Assembly: GCA_002359025.1 (NCBI GenBank)
Contig: DEPZ01000011.1
Span: 34,739-52,562, forward strand
DNA from: Erysipelotrichaceae bacterium UBA3379
GTDB lineage: Bacteria; Bacillota_I; Bacilli_A; Erysipelotrichales; Coprobacillaceae
Direction of reading: 5' to 3'
Length of the DNA: 17,824 bases
Shown: positions 14,770 through 17,824 of the stretch, in pieces
Layout: every line of letters begins with the position of its first letter
Numbering within the stretch: position 1 is the stretch's first letter
Translations under genes and position numbers: made by a program
The notes under the pieces: generated by a model
Told to the model about the DNA's origin: nothing
Databases searched by the model: none
Seen by the model: the letters and a program-made list of their open reading frames with translations, nothing else

Positions 14770-15861
14770 ATGAGTATTGGTAAACATATCTTTGAGTTAA
14801 GAACAAAAAAAGGATTATCTCAAGAAAAATTAGCACAAATACTAGGAGTATCTCGACAAACTGTTTCCAAATGGGAAAGTGATTTGTCGCTTCCAAATAT
14901 GGAAATAATGTTAAGAATGGCAGATTATTTTGGAGTACCTGTAACAATGATATTAGGTATTGAGGAAAGTACTTCAGAAAGTGATATTTCTAAATTATAT
15001 AATCAAATCACACATATAACAAATTGTCTAGAAACTCAAAATAAAAGAAGTAAAAACAAAGATAGAATTTTGTTTTGTTTGATTGGTATACTTGTTTTGG
15101 CTGTTGCAGTATTATCTATCATTATTATTGTAAATAAAAATAGTATAATAATACCTATTTCTCAGCCTTATGTTGAGGAAAATAATTCTCTTTTTGAAAG
15201 TTATGAAGTTAAACAAGGTCTAGTAGATTTATCAAAAGGAACTGTTACATTTGATATTAATGTTAAGTTAAAAAAATATAGTGATGAGGATAATGTTGAT
15301 GTTTTTGTTGACAATCAAAAATACCCACTAACTTCAAACAATTATGGTTTATATTCAGCAAAAATCGTGTTACCCTTAAAAGATTCAATAGACATGTTCA
15401 TTAAAGCAACATGTCAAGGAATAAGTGAAACAACTCAATACGTAAGTGATATGTGTTTAACTAATGCGATTAAAGACAACATTAGTCTTTACTTTGAAAA
15501 TGTAGAACAAGACTATGGCTCAACTGTGGAAAGAGATTATCTTGTATTTAAATATGAAAATTATTTATCGGATTATCAAGATTATTATACAGGAACTTTA
15601 ACAGGTCAATTTTCTATTGAAATGTGGTATATGGATAACTGGGATGACAAATCAGGAAAACCAATTTTAAAAAAAACATTTGATGCAAATAAAAATCAAA
15701 TAATAAAATTAGATGAAGAAGCTGAATTAAATAAAGAAATTATTACTTTTATAACATATGAAGATTTATCACACAATAAAGTTTCGATTGACACTCGTGT
15801 TGTAAAACTCCAAAGACAATATGGACTTATTCAAGGTATCGACATTATCAATAGGTCATAA
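14770..15861 (+). CDS. XRE-type HTH regulator with one membrane helix and an extracytoplasmic domain
   Basis: The ATG at 14770 gives 363 residues; a GTG at 14761 lies 1 base from AAAGGA (14754-14759) and is rejected. Residues 1-62 are a clear HTH_3 domain (LSQEKLAQILGVSRQTVSKW). A short linker leads to one hydrophobic helix (about 99-121). The remaining 240 residues, probably outside the membrane, are polar and beta-rich with no family I recognise. The layout suggests a membrane-tethered regulator that reads an external signal; this is inference. The gene stands alone between the operon terminator and an array of gene relics. It lies inside the segment bounded by the two 44-bp repeats. A possible -10, TAAAAT, lies at about 14741, with no good -35. 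Confidence 0.85.
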   Translation: MSIGKHIFELRTKKGLSQEKLAQILGVSRQTVSKWESDLSLPNMEIMLRMADYFGVPVTMILGIEESTSESDISKLYNQITHITNCLETQNKRSKNKDRILFCLIGILVLAVAVLSIIIIVNKNSIIIPISQPYVEENNSLFESYEVKQGLVDLSKGTVTFDINVKLKKYSDEDNVDVFVDNQKYPLTSNNYGLYSAKIVLPLKDSIDMFIKATCQGISETTQYVSDMCLTNAIKDNISLYFENVEQDYGSTVERDYLVFKYENYLSDYQDYYTGTLTGQFSIEMWYMDNWDDKSGKPILKKTFDANKNQIIKLDEEAELNKEIITFITYEDLSHNKVSIDTRVVKLQRQYGLIQGIDIINRS

Positions 15862-15966
15862 TCAATGAAAAGAAATATTAACTTTACACTCTAAAACTGT
15901 ATTTGTTTCACATATTAAAAATTAATGTGATTTCCTTGAGATTTTTATTAATTCTCTCATTATTCT
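15862..15966. other. AT-rich intergenic stretch, no gene seen
   Basis: This lies between the XRE-membrane gene and the XRE relic. A weak CACAT/ATGTG pairing near 15910-15930 could end transcription from the left, but there is no convincing stem or T run. Nothing else is seen. From here to 16264 there is no intact gene, only the relic, the repeat copy and a hairpin listed separately. Confidence 0.5.
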
Positions 15967-16068
15967 CTAATCATGATGATTATTTATATAATTTTTAATT
16001 ATTGTTATTAATAAGATCATATTGCTATAAACCACTGAATTTAAATCGTCAATGTATATCCATTGGGA
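15967..16068 (-). pseudogene. Relic of a second XRE gene (C-terminal third only)
   Basis: On the minus strand this reads SQWIYIDDLNSVVYSN and on to NNHHD plus a TAG stop, 33 codons without interruption. The intact gene at 17251-17601 ends EQWIRIDDLNSVVRSK to NHNHE plus TAG. By eye about 73 of 99 bases agree with no gaps. Everything upstream (start and HTH) is missing: the homology stops at about 16065, where the copied aldehyde dehydrogenase tail begins 5 bases later. It cannot be expressed as a regulator. Confidence 0.85.
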
Positions 16069-16070
16069 TT

Positions 16071-16114
16071 GATAAAAAGGAAGATAAAATTATAAGAATG
16101 TTTCTAAAATAACA
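16071..16114 (+). repeat. 44-bp direct repeat, copy B (duplicated 3' end of the aldehyde dehydrogenase gene)
   Basis: It has 43 of 44 bases identical to 14569-14612 and keeps the reading frame end DKIIRMFLK plus TAA, but no gene body precedes it. It is preceded by the XRE relic and followed by a different hairpin terminator. Confidence 0.95.
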
Positions 16115-16133
16115 TAAAAGAAATATTCATTTG

Positions 16134-16162
16134 AACTTGGGTATTTATACTCCAAGTTTTTT
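16134..16162 (+). terminator. Hairpin terminator after repeat copy B
   Basis: Stem AACTTGG (16134-16140) and CCAAGTT (16152-16158), extendable by GTA/TAC across a one-base bulge, is followed by TTTT. It stands 20 bases after the duplicated stop codon, although there is now no gene for it to end. Confidence 0.7.
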
Positions 16163-16207
16163 ATGATTTTGTTATAAATTTAAAGAAATTCGTCAAAAAA
16201 ACTTGTA

Positions 16208-16245
16208 TATAGTATTAGGAGGGTTATTTCTCTTTTCATACTATA
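16208..16245. repeat. 8-bp inverted repeat upstream of the transposase relic
   Basis: TATAGTAT (16208-16215) and ATACTATA (16238-16245) with a 22-base spacer lie just before the ribosome binding site of the Rpn-type gene. It may be an operator or part of a promoter region; it is too short to call a transposon end. Confidence 0.35.
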
Positions 16246-16264
16246 ACAAGGGAGGTTGGATTAT

Positions 16265-17200
16265 TTGTTAAAAATAGAAGAGAAGAATTTACAAATGAAT
16301 GAAGAAATCATGAATTTTGTATTTACTCAAGACAGATTTTTCAAATATATCTTTTTATCATAGGACGAGGATAGTCTATATCTTTGTAATCTATTGTTCA
16401 AAGAAATATTAGGACAGCAGTATAAGATGATTACTAGCATTAATACTCATTATCTATCAAAGAATAATGAAAAAAGTATGATTAGTGATATTATGCTTGA
16501 TGTTGATAACATACTTCGTATCAACATGGAAATGCAAAATGAAGTAACTGATATAGATATGAAAAGATTCGATATGTATCTATCAAGAATGTATTTTGAA
16601 AGTGTTAAAAACTATAAAGACGCAAAGGATGTCATTCAAATACTATTTTTAAACAAGCAGTACAATGAACTTATACAAAAAAGCAATATGAAAGATGAAA
16701 AGTGTCAAACAACATCAAAGTCTTGGCTACGTATAAGTATCTTTATGAAACAGATTAAAGAAATTATTAAACAAAAAGGATTAGATAATCTAAGTGAATT
16801 TGAAAAGATGATCTATATATTTGCTTATGGCAACATAAGCGATATAATAGATAGTGAAAAAAGAACAGGAAGAATAACAAAGGTGGTGAAAGTCATGGAA
16901 AGAAAAAGAGATGAATTTTTAAGCATTATCGATGAACAAATGAGACTATATACTGAATATACTGTCGCATTATCACGAGATCTGTATCTTAAAGAACAAA
17001 TAGAAGAAGGTATTAATTGCGGGATTAAACAAGGCATCGAACGTGGTATTCATATGGAAAGAGAACAAAACAACAATAAAATGCTTGATGCTATTATTCA
17101 TCTATCTAAAAATATGAATATTACATATACAAAAGCAATGGATATTTTAAATATTTCAAAAGATGAACAAGAAAAATATCTAAAGTTACTAAATACTTAA
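16265..17200 (+). pseudogene. Rpn/PD-(D/E)XK nuclease family transposase, broken by one in-frame amber codon
   Basis: A TTG at 16265, 9 bases after GGAGG (16251-16255), opens a frame that reads NFVFTQDRFFKYIFLS and hits TAG at 16361-16363 (codon 33). The same frame then runs on as DEDSLYLCNLLFKEILGQQ to the stop at 17200 with no other break, 311 codons in all. The core NEKSMISDIMLDVDNILRIN followed by MEMQNE fits the D...ExQ nuclease motif of the Rpn (TIGR01784) family. The C-terminus has the usual G-x-x-x-G repeat (EEGINCGIKQGIERGI) and a helical end resembling LNISKDEQEKYLKLL. Rpn proteins are recombination-linked nucleases found in many near-identical copies. The part after the stop could restart at a TTG at 16394, but it would lack the N-terminal strand; I judge it inactive or marginal. 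Confidence 0.85.
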
Positions 17201-17203
17201 AAA

Positions 17204-17250
17204 ACAAAATTGTCAATGTCATTAAATTAAGGTGGCATTGACAATTTTGT
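17204..17250. terminator. Long bidirectional terminator between the transposase relic and the XRE gene
   Basis: An 18-bp stem with one wobble (17204-17221 and 17233-17250; core AATTGTCAATG and CATTGACAATT) has an 11-base loop. It directly abuts the stops of the two convergent genes. Confidence 0.9.
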
Positions 17251-17601
17251 CTATTCATGATTATGGTTCATAAGATTTCTAGCTTTTGTAACTAATGATA
17301 TTATTTTACTACGGACCACTGAATTTAAGTCATCAATACGTATCCATTGTTCTTTTTCTATCATAAATAAGCTTGGATTGACTCCATAATATTCCAATAA
17401 AGTTATTAGCTTTGTTGCTGAAGGATCAACTTTTCCTAATTCATATCCATTTATAGATGTTACAGGAATAGATGTCATTTCAGATACTTGTTTTAATGTA
17501 AGGCCTCTATCTTGTCTCATACTTTTCAAAAGCTTACCTAATTCTTCTAGTTTTTTGTTTTTCTCTATTTCAAGGTCTTTCTTTGTTTTCAATATATTCA
17601 C
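17251..17601 (-). CDS. XRE family HTH regulator
   Basis: This 116-residue protein has a charged helical N-terminus (KTKKDLEIEKNKKLEEL), an HTH_3 domain at about 20-75 (MRQDRGLTLKQVSEMTSIPV, then SINGYELGKVDPS and LITLLEYYGVNPSLF) and a helical C-terminus. The annotated start is GTG at 17601; its upstream AGGG is only 2 bases away, while TTG at 17592 is 11 bases away, so the start is not certain. A degenerate paralogue of the C-terminal third lies at 15967-16068. It is convergent with the transposase relic. It is probably autoregulated through a dyad upstream. No toxin, phage gene or other partner is visible, so its role is unknown. Confidence 0.88.
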   Translation of the reverse strand: MNILKTKKDLEIEKNKKLEELGKLLKSMRQDRGLTLKQVSEMTSIPVTSINGYELGKVDPSATKLITLLEYYGVNPSLFMIEKEQWIRIDDLNSVVRSKIISLVTKARNLMNHNHE

Positions 17602-17641
17602 ATCCCTGTATTCATTCTATTAAAAACAATTACTGTCCTAT

Positions 17642-17663
17642 CGTATATTTGATGTATTATACG
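17642..17663. promoter_or_regulatory. Candidate operator dyad upstream of the XRE gene
   Basis: CGTATA (17642-17647) and TATACG (17658-17663) flank a 10-base centre. The right arm overlaps a minus-strand TATAAT (17661-17656), so a bound XRE dimer would block that possible -10 box. Confidence 0.35.
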
Positions 17664-17824
17664 TAAAAAAAATAACTATATATGAAATTCTTTCTTACAA
17701 AAAATTTCTTGATTGTCCACTTGTCACAGGATTAATGAAATCTCTTAGAAAAATCACAAAAATAACTTAAACACCAAAAAAACGGATTTTAATCCAGGTT
17801 TTAGCACATCTGTGTTTTATATTT
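17664..17824. other. AT-rich non-coding end of window
   Basis: No coding frame, tRNA or clear hairpin is seen. Near the end, GGATTTTAATCC is a short dyad, followed by GTTTTAGCACATCTGTG running off the window. GTTTTAG is the usual start of type II CRISPR repeats, but a single partial copy cannot support an array. Confidence 0.4.

Noticed and set aside
16361..16363. TAG in the transposase gene as pyrrolysine or programmed readthrough
   Set aside because: No pyl genes or stimulatory structure are visible, and a simple nonsense mutation in a mobile-type gene is the more likely reading.
16201..17250. Complete insertion sequence around the Rpn-type gene
   Set aside because: No matching terminal inverted repeats or target duplications were found; the 8-bp inverted repeat at 16208-16245 lies wholly upstream and the 18-bp stem downstream is a terminator.
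14613..17601. Toxin-antitoxin or defence island around the two XRE genes
   Set aside because: No toxin, nuclease pair, methyltransferase or phage gene lies beside either XRE gene; only relics and terminators are seen.

Overview
The window is strongly AT-rich. It has strong AGGAGG-type ribosome binding sites, TTGACA/TATAAT-like promoters and a T-box in front of methionyl-tRNA synthetase, so it comes from a low-GC Bacillota. The large HgdC-type activase, the HAAS-type membrane protein, an Rpn-family transposase relic and the overall codon use suggest a gut anaerobe of the Erysipelotrichia/Coprobacillaceae kind; that placement is inference, because there is no rRNA here.

Layout. (1) 1-3070, minus strand: a MarR regulator followed by a very large acyl-CoA dehydratase activase-like protein whose 3' end lies outside the window. 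(2) 3217-4524, plus: an AbgA-like M20 amidohydrolase divergent from marR, followed by about 200 bases that may hold a decayed gene. (3) 4775-6464: yggS (PLP homeostasis) and a HAAS-type polytopic membrane protein, divergent from partly overlapping promoters. (4) 6469-8144: a LysR regulator divergent from a small HdrB-like protein with two CCG cysteine motifs. (5) 8179-11443, minus: metG with a Met-specific T-box leader and, upstream, divIB/ftsQ followed by a small WXG100-like ORF. (6) 11609-14610, plus: a tight three-gene operon of SCP2-like lipid-binding protein, iron-dependent alcohol dehydrogenase and class 3 aldehyde dehydrogenase, ended by a clear terminator. (7) 14613-17824: a rearranged accessory zone with an XRE/membrane regulator, a relic of a second XRE gene, a 44-bp copy of the aldehyde dehydrogenase 3' end, an Rpn-type (PD-(D/E)XK) transposase gene cut by one amber codon, and an intact XRE gene.

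The strongest unexpected signal is in zone 7. The last 12 sense codons, the stop and a few following bases of the aldehyde dehydrogenase gene are repeated 1502 bp downstream (43 of 44 bases identical). The copy is joined to the C-terminal third of a degenerate paralogue of the XRE gene that is intact at 17251-17601. A word shared by both parent sequences (TATCCAT) lies at the junction. The zone therefore records a duplication or rearrangement, and the XRE-membrane gene lies between the two repeat copies. I did not find a recombinase, a complete insertion sequence, a recognised defence system or a confirmed CRISPR array, and I do not claim a wholly new system.

Working links that the layout supports: MarR probably controls the activase, the amidohydrolase or both; LysR probably controls the CCG protein; the alcohol and aldehyde dehydrogenases probably act in series on one alcohol/aldehyde/acid set, with the SCP2-like protein suggesting a hydrophobic substrate. 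metG is controlled by uncharged tRNA-Met and has a perfect 26-bp dyad over its promoter.
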